NCBI GenBank assembly: GCA_045603085.1
Contig: JAZULL010000113.1
Location: 26,390-90,389, forward strand
DNA length: 64,000 bases
Source: SVQP01 sp045603085
Lineage (GTDB): Bacteria; Bacillota; Clostridia; Oscillospirales; CAG-272
Reading direction: 5' to 3'
The position numbers were made by a program, and so were the translations under genes. The notes under the pieces are model-generated. The model saw only the letters and a program-made list of their open reading frames with translations, made no database searches and was not told where the DNA came from. Position 1 is the stretch's first letter, and each line of letters opens with the position of its first letter. Below are positions 42,156 through 51,441 of the stretch, piece by piece.

Positions 42156-44378
42156 TTATTCTATCACGATCTCGCCGTCGGTGCACACCACGGTAACGCC
42201 TTCGGGGACTTTAGAAGCTGCTATATTGAATTTTGCCCATTGCTCCGTGGTCCCCTCAAAATAAATGTGAGTCAGCCCCGTACATCCCTCTAATGCTCGT
42301 GAGCCGATTCGGGTAACACCCGCATGGAGGGTGAGCGTTTTCAGCTTTGTCGACCACATAAATGCCTGCATATCAATTTCTGTGATATGCTCGGGGACAA
42401 CGTATTCTTCAAGCCCGGTTTCGATAAAGAGACCGTTTTGGATTGTTGTAACACTCGTAGGAAGCTTGACTGATTTCAGCGAAGAACAACCGTAAAAGGC
42501 CATAGGCATTCTCGTAAGAGACTCTGGTAATACAACCTCTGTCAAGGAAGTGCAATTCAGAAAGGTTCTGTCTGTCAAGTTAACTACGCCTTCCATGATG
42601 TTTAACTCGGAAAGAGCCGTACATTCAGCGAAAGCCATAGCGCCAACGTATTTCATGTCACCGCCCAGAGTCAACTCGCTCAATCCAGTACACCCATTGA
42701 ACGCATAGCTGCCAATGGATGTCACTGTATCGGTAAAATGCAGACCTTGCAAGGAGGTGCATCCTGAAAAAGCACTATCCATAATCTTGATCACACCGGG
42801 TTTAATTTGCAAATTGGTCAATGAAGTGCATTTTGCAAACGCGTATTTGGATATCGATTCCAAACTGCCCGGAATAATCACACTTTCTAAAGCGCTGCAA
42901 TTATGAAACGCATATTCTCCAAGTGTGCTAACCGTTTCGGGAAGTCTGACAGACCTTAACGACTTGCACTCGGAAAATGCACGGTCTTCGATTTTCTGCA
43001 AACTGCAATTTTCAAAGTCGATGTTGATTTCACTCAATTTTGTACATTTTCCAAATGCTTGCTCGCCAATCGAGTGAACTGTGTTCGGGATCGTAATTTC
43101 TGTCAAATCAGAACAGCTGTAAAATGCAAATTTCGGGATTTCAGTACACGAATCCGATAATCTGATATTTTCGATTCCGCTTTCGTAAAATGCATACGAG
43201 CCAATGCTGTCAATGCCATTTTCAGGCCAATTCACAGAAGAAAGACTTGAACAGCGCATGAATGCTGTGCCCCCGATTTCCTTAATTGTTTCGGGAAGCG
43301 TGATTTCCGCCAAATTATTACAACCCGAAAAACTGCCCTCCGGTAAAACCGTGATCGGTGCAAGAATCACTACTTCTTTGAGTGTTGCAACACCTGACGC
43401 AAAGCCTTTGCCCAATGAGGTGCAGCTTTCGGGAATGACCAGTTCTTCGGGCAAGCTGACCCCGGAAAAGCAATGTTCACCAAGGGATTCAATGCTTGAA
43501 GGTATTTGCAAATCTTTTAGGTTGATACACCCGCTAAAAGCGTAATCTCCAATGGATTTCAGACCTTCGGGTAGGTTAATTATCTCAATTGATCCGCAGT
43601 TTTCAAAAGCCGATTTTCCAATGAAAGCAATTCCTTCATGCAACACCACTTCCTTGATAGTCGTGCAATTCTCAAAGGCTCTGTCATAAATCCCTGTCAC
43701 GGGAAGACCGTTATACATGGTCGGAATTACGATTACCTCATCCGTGCACTCATCAATATATGCTACTGAATATGTTTGCGTACTGTAGTCCTTTTGATAG
43801 CTAAGTCCAAGGCTACCGTCAACCTCGTAGCTGGGATTGGGCTTGATTTCATTTTCGTTTTCTTTTACACTCTCGTCTTCGGCAGGATCCTTTACATTCT
43901 CTTTATCGGTGTATTTCAAATAATACTCATACAGCTTTTCAAGGAATGCGCCAAGGTCATAGAAGGTCTCGCCGACAAGGCCTTCTTGCTCACTCTGCAT
44001 TTTGTCGATCAATGAATCATCAGAGCCTGCGCCAAGCGCGTCAAAGAGGCTCTTGGTGATCTCCCATTCCGTCCAGTCGAGAAGCAGATCTTCCTTTTTG
44101 ATGCTCTCGCCATCCTCGCCATCCAGCGGGAACAGCACGCGGTCAACGACATCGACAACGTAAGTGTTGATCTCCTCGTAATTTGCCACGTAGATCAGCG
44201 GCAAGGAGGTGACTAACAATGCAAACGTCAGTATCAAAGATACCGCTGCAATCAGTAATGTGGACAGTCTTCTTTTTCTTTTACCGGTCGTTTTGTAATA
44301 ATGATCTTTTACGATATACGCCTCAATAATATCGGCGTCAACCATACCGACAGCATCGATAAACATACTTTTATTCAT
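42156..44378 (-). CDS. membrane LRR protein 2, putative anti-sigma/sensor partner
   Basis: A 740-residue relative of LRR protein 1 with the same layout: cytoplasmic N-terminus MNKSMFIDAVGMVDADIIEA, transmembrane helix about 40-64, and the juxtamembrane domain NYEEINTYVVDVVDRVLFPL, DALGAGSDDSLIDKMQ, LGAFLEKLYEYYLKY. The acidic linker is followed by about twenty BspA-type LRR_5 repeats of 23 residues (AFENCGSIEIINLPEGLKSI, GDYAFSGCINLKDLQIPSSI) and the cap YFEGTTEQWAKFNIAASKVP. The extra repeats make the outer domain about three times longer than in protein 1. The start overlaps the sigma 2 stop by 4 bases. It probably senses or binds something outside the cell and relays it to sigma 2; this is inference. 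Confidence 0.75.
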   Translation of the reverse strand: MNKSMFIDAVGMVDADIIEAYIVKDHYYKTTGKRKRRLSTLLIAAVSLILTFALLVTSLPLIYVANYEEINTYVVDVVDRVLFPLDGEDGESIKKEDLLLDWTEWEITKSLFDALGAGSDDSLIDKMQSEQEGLVGETFYDLGAFLEKLYEYYLKYTDKENVKDPAEDESVKENENEIKPNPSYEVDGSLGLSYQKDYSTQTYSVAYIDECTDEVIVIPTMYNGLPVTGIYDRAFENCTTIKEVVLHEGIAFIGKSAFENCGSIEIINLPEGLKSIGDYAFSGCINLKDLQIPSSIESLGEHCFSGVSLPEELVIPESCTSLGKGFASGVATLKEVVILAPITVLPEGSFSGCNNLAEITLPETIKEIGGTAFMRCSSLSSVNWPENGIDSIGSYAFYESGIENIRLSDSCTEIPKFAFYSCSDLTEITIPNTVHSIGEQAFGKCTKLSEINIDFENCSLQKIEDRAFSECKSLRSVRLPETVSTLGEYAFHNCSALESVIIPGSLESISKYAFAKCTSLTNLQIKPGVIKIMDSAFSGCTSLQGLHFTDTVTSIGSYAFNGCTGLSELTLGGDMKYVGAMAFAECTALSELNIMEGVVNLTDRTFLNCTSLTEVVLPESLTRMPMAFYGCSSLKSVKLPTSVTTIQNGLFIETGLEEYVVPEHITEIDMQAFMWSTKLKTLTLHAGVTRIGSRALEGCTGLTHIYFEGTTEQWAKFNIAASKVPEGVTVVCTDGEIVIE

Positions 44379-44959
44379 ACCGTATATCCCTCCTTTTCAA
44401 GTGTTGCTTTGAGGGATTTTTTGATCCGTGCGATCTCGGCGTTGACCGTGGATTTTGAGCATCCCATAATTTGCGCGATCTCAACGATCGAGCGCGCGTC
44501 ATAGTATCTGCTCATAAAAATATAGCGCTGACGCTCGGACAGCGTGCGAAGCCATGCGCTGATCACGCTTGCCAGTTCCCTTGCGTCCTGTTCGCTGTAT
44601 ATACTGTTGTTATCCAGCGCATAGCCTTCCAGATCGGTCAAGGAAATCGCCAGGGCGGACGGAATTGCGCTTTTGCCATGCTTGCGGCGATATTGATCGA
44701 TGGCAAGATGTCGGGTGATGGTGCTCAAAAACGCCTGCAGTATGCGGGGGCGGTTTGGCGGTATGGAGTTCCATGCGCCAAGATAAGTATCGTTCAAGCA
44801 CTCCTCGCTATCCTGCATATCTGCCAGAATATTATGTGCTACCTTGAGCAAATATTGCCGATATTTGGAATCGGTGTGCCGTATGGCGGCTTCGTCTCTC
44901 GCCCAATATAGCTCAACGATTGCATCATCGCTGAGAGTATAAGGTTGATTCTGATTCAT
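44375..44959 (-). CDS. ECF-type RNA polymerase sigma factor 2
   Basis: A 194-residue group 4 sigma factor. Region 2: NDTYLGAWNSIPPNRPRILQ and FLSTITRHLAIDQYRRKHGK. Region 4: QRYIFMSRYYDARSIVEIAQ and MGCSKSTVNAEIARIKKSL. It is the paralogue of sigma 1, sharing VELYWARDEAAIRHTDSKYR-type sequence at the N-terminus. AAAGGAG precedes the ATG. The 4-base overlap with LRR protein 2 repeats the arrangement of module 1. The region upstream (44960-45025) shows no good sigma-A promoter, which fits self-activation by an alternative sigma but does not prove it. Confidence 0.86.
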   Translation of the reverse strand: MNQNQPYTLSDDAIVELYWARDEAAIRHTDSKYRQYLLKVAHNILADMQDSEECLNDTYLGAWNSIPPNRPRILQAFLSTITRHLAIDQYRRKHGKSAIPSALAISLTDLEGYALDNNSIYSEQDARELASVISAWLRTLSERQRYIFMSRYYDARSIVEIAQIMGCSKSTVNAEIARIKKSLKATLEKEGYTV

Positions 44960-45025
44960 AATGCAATCTCCTTTACTGTTATCACCTATATAGACGAAGA
45001 AAATTTGATAATAATCCAGAATTTT

Positions 45026-45057
45026 TCAAAAAAGCAGGCGAATTTTTTCGCCTGCTT
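45026..45057 (-). terminator. terminator after asnS
   Basis: AAGCAGGCGAA pairs with TTCGCCTGCTT across TTTT (45032-45057), followed on the minus strand by TTTTGAAAAATT. It lies 12 bases after the asnS stop. Confidence 0.93.
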
Positions 45058-45069
45058 AGGTTTTTGGAT

Positions 45070-46464
<1,395 letters not shown>

Positions 46465-46488
46465 GATGATGTCGTCTCCTTTGTCGTA

Positions 46489-47199
46489 TTACTGAATAAG
46501 TCCGCCCAGAATGCTTTCCATAAAGCCGTTATCTTGCGTCATGGATTCATAGACGGAATCGTAAATAGCTTCTCTGAGTGTGCCGTCCACAACCTCGGCC
46601 AGTCTGTCTGCAATGGCATCGGAAATCGCCTTTGCGGTCTGCTGTGCCACAAATTCCTGCAGGGTATCTCCTGCGCCGGGGGGTGTTGTGCTGTTTTCCG
46701 AATCGGTTTCGGTGGGTTCTTTGGTTGCCTGCTCGCCGGAATTCATCTGATTTTCCATCCAGGACTTTATCAGTCCCATGATGAATTCGGATGTGCTGTT
46801 ACTGCCAATGTACTGATCCAGTACCTCGCCGATCACCTTGGAATAATCATAATCACCGCCAAGTCCGCCTAACGAGCCGAGCAATCCCTCTATGTAGTCG
46901 GTATAATTGGTGGTATCCTCATCCTTGCCGGGTTTGTTTGTCGAAGTGCCGCCATTACTTTCGGTAGTGGTCTGCTCATGCTTGGCAAGCTCCTCGAGAA
47001 TTGAAGCGGTCATGTCCATTTTGAGCTGTTCGATCTCTTCATCGGTAAGATCGGGGGCGGTTTCTTGTTCGGTCTCTCTCTCGGTTTCGCGTTCTGTTTC
47101 CTTGGGGTCATCTTTATCGCCGTTATTATTACATGCAACAACGGTCAGTGTCATCAGCAACACAAGAATCATAGCAAGCGCTCTGATGGTGAATTTCAT
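46489..47199 (-). CDS. small lipoprotein of unknown function
   Basis: A 236-residue lipoprotein from the ATG at 47199 (MKFTIRALAMILVLLMTLTV); lipobox VVAC with Cys23. An Asn/Asp and Thr/Glu-rich segment (24-45) precedes a helical region (EEIEQLKMDMTASILEELAK), a second Thr/Ser linker, a Gly-rich stretch (LLGSLGGLGGDYDYSKVIGE) and a predicted amphipathic C-terminal half (VAQQTAKAISDAIADRLAEV). No known domain is recognised. Its stop is 24 bases before asnS. The pairing with a tRNA synthetase has no obvious functional reason. Confidence 0.65.
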   Translation of the reverse strand: MKFTIRALAMILVLLMTLTVVACNNNGDKDDPKETERETERETEQETAPDLTDEEIEQLKMDMTASILEELAKHEQTTTESNGGTSTNKPGKDEDTTNYTDYIEGLLGSLGGLGGDYDYSKVIGEVLDQYIGSNSTSEFIMGLIKSWMENQMNSGEQATKEPTETDSENSTTPPGAGDTLQEFVAQQTAKAISDAIADRLAEVVDGTLREAIYDSVYESMTQDNGFMESILGGLIQ

Positions 47200-47250
47200 G
47201 GTGTGGTGTTCCTTTCTGCACAAACGTGCTTGTTTTTGAAAACTTATATC

Positions 47251-47279
47251 ATTATATCATTATTTGTCAAACTTGTCAA
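47251..47279 (-). promoter_or_regulatory. consensus promoter for lipoprotein-asnS
   Basis: Minus strand TTGACA (47274-47279) and TATAAT (47251-47256), 17-base spacer. A second TTGACA lies inside the spacer at 47265-47270. Confidence 0.85.
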
Positions 47280-47324
47280 CTGTTTTATACAAACAACAAA
47301 AATTTCCCAAATGAATCACACAAT

Positions 47325-47365
47325 ATTCAAAAAGCTTCTCGCAGACATGCTGCGAGAAGCTTTTT
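47325..47365 (-). terminator. terminator after the seven-gene operon
   Basis: AAAAAGCTTCTCGCAG pairs with CTGCGAGAAGCTTTTT across a 5-base loop (47329-47365), directly after the stop at 47366. T-runs are present on both sides. Confidence 0.93.
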
Positions 47366-49312
47366 TTATTCTTCATACGTAATATCCAGTGATAGCGAGG
47401 TGCTGTCATGCGCGGAAGTGCCTCCGACGTTGACTGCTATCGCAATCATATCCCCGGCCTTGACGTTAATTCGCACGGTTTGCTCAGCAAGCTCTCCGTA
47501 AGCAAGCGAAACGTAACCGTTCCGATCCCCCTCTGTGATCATGGTGCTACCGTTAAAAATCCGGTATTTGATACCGTCGCTGAGCTCAGAGTTCACACAC
47601 AGACTGTAGGTGTATTGTATCACACCGTCCATAGGGGCCTTGAACACAAGTGCCGCCTCATACGTATCCGGATGAACCGAGCCCTTCATGATCAAGGAGA
47701 ACTCAGATTTTCCCTGCCAGCGGTTATTTGCTGCATCAAAGGTCATTTCAATCAGATCGGTACGTTTGGGCTTTACACACATGTAATACCAGTTTTCTAC
47801 GCCCTGAACGTCGGAAAACGTACCCGGAAAGCTGAAAACGCTTTGAGGTTGATCGATCTTCGCTTGACTCAGATCGTCTACGATGCTGATATTCACGAAT
47901 TCACCGTTTTTGGCCAGCGAATAGTATTCCGTGATAAACGTCCCGGGAGTGCCCTTGCGAAGCATCTGTGAAAGCTTGACCTCCATGGTACGGGAGGTGT
48001 CTGTCCAATCAACCACAGCAGGCGTATTTTCGCCAAGCCAGGTTGCGGCAAGCTCTTCCCACACCCACTTGTAGGCTTCAAAATCGCTGTCTATACTCCA
48101 GTTTGCAATACTGACATAGGTACATCCTCGCGTGAAGCTGTCATGTCCCTGCTCCAGATATTTTTCAGGGGTTGCGCCAACCTGGTAAGGACCGTCAATC
48201 TCCTGCGCAAGCTGTATATGGGCCGGGAAAATGGCATGTGCGTAATCCATAGAAAACTCATGCTCGGTATTGGGGCCGTCATCAATCCATACGATATCTG
48301 CATTCTCTGCCAACGATCCCGCTGCAAGCGTGCTGCGATATGCAGAGGCTGCGTCAAAATGGCTGCCAAACTGCAACGCGAATTTTGAATCGGGGGCAAT
48401 TCCCTTTTGCGCGGTCGCCAGCGCATCAATAAAGCTCTTGAGCTTAAAATGGCGGAACTGATACCAGAGCATGCCGAGATTGTCGGAGGATGCGCAGGAT
48501 GGGGGCTGGATCTCATCAAAGCTTTCATAGCTTGTACCGAGTACATAATTCAGCCCGCTTATATCCGAATACTTCTCTTTCAGGTATTCACGAAAAGCAT
48601 TTTTTGCAAGATCGGAATAATCGTATTCCCCCGCAGGCCAATATTCACTCTCAGCGTACTGGGTAAATGCCGGCAAGTAGAGGAGAACATCCGAACCGTA
48701 CAGCGCATTATACCGCTCAACGGCATCTGCATAAAACGCAACTGCAGAATTCACAGCAGATTCCGAGCAGAACGAGATCACAGTGCGCATGCCGTCTACA
48801 GAGCCACCCTGGCAAAGATTGCCTGCAGGATCTCTTTGCATCTGGTCAAGGCCTATGACGGTATCGTCTGCGCGACGAGTCAGGTCAAGCGAGATTGCTA
48901 CCTTCATTCCCTTTTCCTTCACCACGTATTCTATCATGGGATCAAAGGGAGAGTAATCGTATTGTCCTGCAACACCTTCAACACGACTCCACGGAATATG
49001 TACCTTAATGGCATTGAAACCTACGGCCTCGGCTGCATCCACCGTTGCTTCGAATTGCGCTTGTGTCTGGGGACTGAAATTCCAGATTCGGTAAATAAAA
49101 TAGCGTTCCCCTATCGTTCTTGTTTCTTTCACGTCCTCCGTCCCCCCGGTCGTGCTGTCTTGTGTGTCGTTATCCGCGTCGGTCGTTTCTTCTGTTACGT
49201 CGTCCTCTGTCGGCTGTTGGGTGGGGTTATCCTGCCCCTGACATGCAACGGCACTCAACACCATTGCTGACAGCAAGCTCCAGCAGATGACAAATTTCAG
49301 CAGCTTGGACAT
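47366..49312 (-). CDS. GH42-like surface lipoprotein
   Basis: About 648 residues from the ATG at 49312 (MSKLLKFVICWSLLSAMVLS); an upstream TTG overlaps the GGAGG site. Lipobox AVAC with Cys24, then an Asp/Thr-rich linker to about 60. The (beta/alpha)8 part starts AVGFNAIKVHIPWSRVEG with GQYDYSPFDPMIEYVVKEKG, as in GH42 and related clan A glycosidases. QYAESEYWPAGEYDYSDLA, followed by AFREYLKEKY, is the region expected to hold the acid/base Glu, and DIVWIDDGPNTEHEF a later strand. A beta-sandwich occupies the last 200 residues. It is probably a surface beta-glycosidase; the sugar is unknown. Last gene of a seven-gene operon. Confidence 0.72.
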   Translation of the reverse strand: MSKLLKFVICWSLLSAMVLSAVACQGQDNPTQQPTEDDVTEETTDADNDTQDSTTGGTEDVKETRTIGERYFIYRIWNFSPQTQAQFEATVDAAEAVGFNAIKVHIPWSRVEGVAGQYDYSPFDPMIEYVVKEKGMKVAISLDLTRRADDTVIGLDQMQRDPAGNLCQGGSVDGMRTVISFCSESAVNSAVAFYADAVERYNALYGSDVLLYLPAFTQYAESEYWPAGEYDYSDLAKNAFREYLKEKYSDISGLNYVLGTSYESFDEIQPPSCASSDNLGMLWYQFRHFKLKSFIDALATAQKGIAPDSKFALQFGSHFDAASAYRSTLAAGSLAENADIVWIDDGPNTEHEFSMDYAHAIFPAHIQLAQEIDGPYQVGATPEKYLEQGHDSFTRGCTYVSIANWSIDSDFEAYKWVWEELAATWLGENTPAVVDWTDTSRTMEVKLSQMLRKGTPGTFITEYYSLAKNGEFVNISIVDDLSQAKIDQPQSVFSFPGTFSDVQGVENWYYMCVKPKRTDLIEMTFDAANNRWQGKSEFSLIMKGSVHPDTYEAALVFKAPMDGVIQYTYSLCVNSELSDGIKYRIFNGSTMITEGDRNGYVSLAYGELAEQTVRINVKAGDMIAIAVNVGGTSAHDSTSLSLDITYEE

Positions 49313-49324
49313 TTCATCCTCCAA

Positions 49325-50272
49325 TTAATAGAAAGTGGCAACCTCTTGCTTGGGCTTGGTTGCAAACTCGGTCTTTTCAGCGTACAGCACAGGACCGGGT
49401 CTGCCGTAAAGCTTATGAGGTTCGATTTTGATCTTAGCGGTTACAATTGTCCAGTCACGGGTTTTGAAGTTGACCGCAGACGGGAATATGCAGACCATTG
49501 CATTGTATTCGATATCGTCAGCGCAGCAGGTCATGACGTGGCGGCCGATGATCAGCGCGGACTTGCCAAGCTTGCCGTCGCGCGCAACAATGCCCTTAAA
49601 GCGCACGGTTTTTCCGTCATACTTATCCGTATCCTCGGCAAGATCTCTGTACCATACGGCATAGTCCTCATCCTTGATCTCGATGATGGGTGCATCAATA
49701 TCAAAAGGAAGCGGATCCTCGATCTCGTCGTATTCCACGTGTCCGTCGGGATAATCATAGGTGATTGTCGCGCGAAGGGTCACACTTCTGACAACACGGT
49801 GGATCTCTTCCTTGTCAATGCTTTCGGGTGTGCGGTTCAGCACAACCATTTCGCAGGCCTGCAGCTTATCCACCATCAACTGACGCATGTTGGCGTTATA
49901 AGTCAGGAATGTCTTGGCGTCTGCAAACATCATGTTCTGGAAAATGAACCAATCGGCAGGCATAGCAGCATACAGCTGATCCAGCAGCCACATGCCGTTA
50001 TATTCGATAATAACGCGATCGATCTTGTGCTTCTTGTAAAGCAGCATCAGCGTATCGCGATTGAGGTCCTCGGGATCGTCGATTAACTCAAGATAACAGT
50101 TCTTGCCCCAGAAGCGGTCAAGCTCCAGCTCCTCAATGCCCTCTTCACATAAAATGATCAGCGTTTTTTCGCCGGAATTGAATCTCTGATCCTCCATGGA
50201 TTCCTGAATGATGTGCGTCTTACCGCCCTCCAGAAAGCCGGTAAACAGATAAACGGGTATCTTTTTTGCCAT
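49325..50272 (-). CDS. COG0523-like protein fused to a DUF1980/TIGR03943-type C-terminal domain
   Basis: 315 residues. The N-terminal two-thirds resemble a COG0523 (CobW) GTPase, but the P-loop reads GFLEGGKTH instead of GFLGAGKTT and the GCICC metal motif is missing. VVLNRTPESIDKEE corresponds to the NKxD nucleotide motif. From about residue 215 the sequence changes to the DUF1980/TIGR03943-type domain: KTVRFKGIVARDGK, IIGRHVMTCCADDIEYNAMV, with a Cys-Cys pair that could bind metal. The gene lies 3 bases after the His-rich CobW protein. A metal-insertion or metal-trafficking role is inferred; GTPase activity is uncertain. Confidence 0.72.
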   Translation of the reverse strand: MAKKIPVYLFTGFLEGGKTHIIQESMEDQRFNSGEKTLIILCEEGIEELELDRFWGKNCYLELIDDPEDLNRDTLMLLYKKHKIDRVIIEYNGMWLLDQLYAAMPADWFIFQNMMFADAKTFLTYNANMRQLMVDKLQACEMVVLNRTPESIDKEEIHRVVRSVTLRATITYDYPDGHVEYDEIEDPLPFDIDAPIIEIKDEDYAVWYRDLAEDTDKYDGKTVRFKGIVARDGKLGKSALIIGRHVMTCCADDIEYNAMVCIFPSAVNFKTRDWTIVTAKIKIEPHKLYGRPGPVLYAEKTEFATKPKQEVATFY

Positions 50273-50275
50273 ATC

Positions 50276-51430
50276 TTAGCCCTCCGAACGCTTAAGCGTT
50301 ACGCCAAGCAGCTCGCCGATTGCGTCGATCTTAAGACCCGAGCCAATGACACAGAGTCTGCCGATGATACCGGCAGATCCGGTACGGATATCGGGCTCGC
50401 CGGGCACGTAATCAAAGTGGATCCAATTGCCGTCATCGCCTGCGACAATGCCCTTGGCACGAAGAACGACACCGTACTTGCCCTCATCGCAAAGCTCTTC
50501 AAGCTGCTCTGCAAGCACAGCCATGTTAAACTTATTCGTGGTTTCCGCTCCACAGCTGACAAACACCTCGTTTGCATGATGGTGATGATGGTGGTGACCG
50601 CCGCATCCGCAGCTGCACTCCTCGTCATGATCGTGATGGTGATGCTCATGCTCGTGCTCATGACAACCGCAATCGCAATGCTCATCGTGATCATGATGAT
50701 GGTGATGCTCGTGATCATGGTCGTGATCATGGTCGTGATCATGGCAACCGCAATCGCAATGCTCGTCGTGATCATGATGATGGTGCTCGTGATGGTGATG
50801 GGCGTGTGCCAATCTTTCAAGCTCAGCCTGCAGAGTGTCCTTTCGCTCCATCGCCTCAAGCAGCTGCTCGGCACTCAGCACGTCCCAATCAGTGGTCACA
50901 ATGGTAGCGGTTTCGTTGTGCTCACGCAGCATGGCAACACAGTCTGCAATCTTTTTTTCGCTTGCCGTACCGGTGTGTGAAAGCACGATACATCCCGCAT
51001 TAGCAACCTGATCATTGAAAAACTCACCGAAGTTCTTCATATACATTTTGCACTTACCTGCATCTACAACAGTGGTAAATGCATTGAGCTGTGCACCCTC
51101 GATCTCCAGATTCTGCACTGCTCTGATAACGTCGGACAGCTTACCGACGCCCGAGGGCTCGATCAGAATTCTGTCGGGCGCGTACTGCTCCAGCACCTGC
51201 GTCAGCGCCTTGCCGAAGTCACCCACCAGCGAGCAACAAATGCAGCCTGAGTTCATTTCGTTGATCTGAATTCCTGCTTCTGCAAGAAAGCCGCCGTCAA
51301 TGCCAATCTCACCAAATTCATTTTCGAACAACACCAGCTTTTCGCCCTTGTATGCTTCCTCAATCATCTTTTTGATCAGCGTGGTCTTACCTGCGCCTAA
51401 AAAACCCGAAAAAATATCAATCTTGGTCAT
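50276..51430 (-). CDS. COG0523/CobW family metallochaperone GTPase with His/Cys-rich repeat
   Basis: 384 residues. Motifs in order: P-loop SGFLGAGKTTLIKK (residues 8-21), the metal site GCICC (62-66), switch/Walker B LIEPSGVGKLSDVIR, and SHTG at the guanine-recognition position where NKxD is usual. Residues 209-285 are an extreme metal-binding insert of His, Asp, Glu and CxCGC units in three repeats. A C-terminal CobW_C domain follows (KYGVVLRAKGIVAGDDGNWI, HFDYVPGEP). COG0523 proteins deliver zinc, cobalt or iron; the composition suggests zinc or nickel storage or delivery, but the metal is not predictable. Start behind AAAGGAATC. 11 bases after the GH99-like gene. Confidence 0.85.
   Translation of the reverse strand: MTKIDIFSGFLGAGKTTLIKKMIEEAYKGEKLVLFENEFGEIGIDGGFLAEAGIQINEMNSGCICCSLVGDFGKALTQVLEQYAPDRILIEPSGVGKLSDVIRAVQNLEIEGAQLNAFTTVVDAGKCKMYMKNFGEFFNDQVANAGCIVLSHTGTASEKKIADCVAMLREHNETATIVTTDWDVLSAEQLLEAMERKDTLQAELERLAHAHHHHEHHHHDHDEHCDCGCHDHDHDHDHDHEHHHHHDHDEHCDCGCHEHEHEHHHHDHDEECSCGCGGHHHHHHHANEVFVSCGAETTNKFNMAVLAEQLEELCDEGKYGVVLRAKGIVAGDDGNWIHFDYVPGEPDIRTGSAGIIGRLCVIGSGLKIDAIGELLGVTLKRSEG
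50576..50806 (-). repeat. His/Cys metal-binding repeat region
   Basis: Coding repeat for residues 209-285 of the CobW protein. Three copies of a 14-residue unit HHHHDHDE(H/E)C(D/S)CGC start at residues 216, 243 and 263, joined by alternating His-Asp or His-Glu runs. At DNA level the units are near-identical (gtgatcatgatgatggtgatg-type codons), so copy number may vary by slippage. Confidence 0.85.
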
Positions 51431-51441
51431 TGTTGATTCCT

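Noticed and set aside
40980..44990. Shared octamer AGGTGATA upstream of both sigma genes as an autoregulatory ECF promoter
   Set aside because: Its distance to the start codon differs (about 57 and 21 bases) and no matching -10 element could be aligned; one copy lies almost on the ribosome site.
50576..50806. The His-codon repeat read as a CRISPR-like or DNA repeat array
   Set aside because: It is in frame inside a CobW gene and its units are not separated by spacers.
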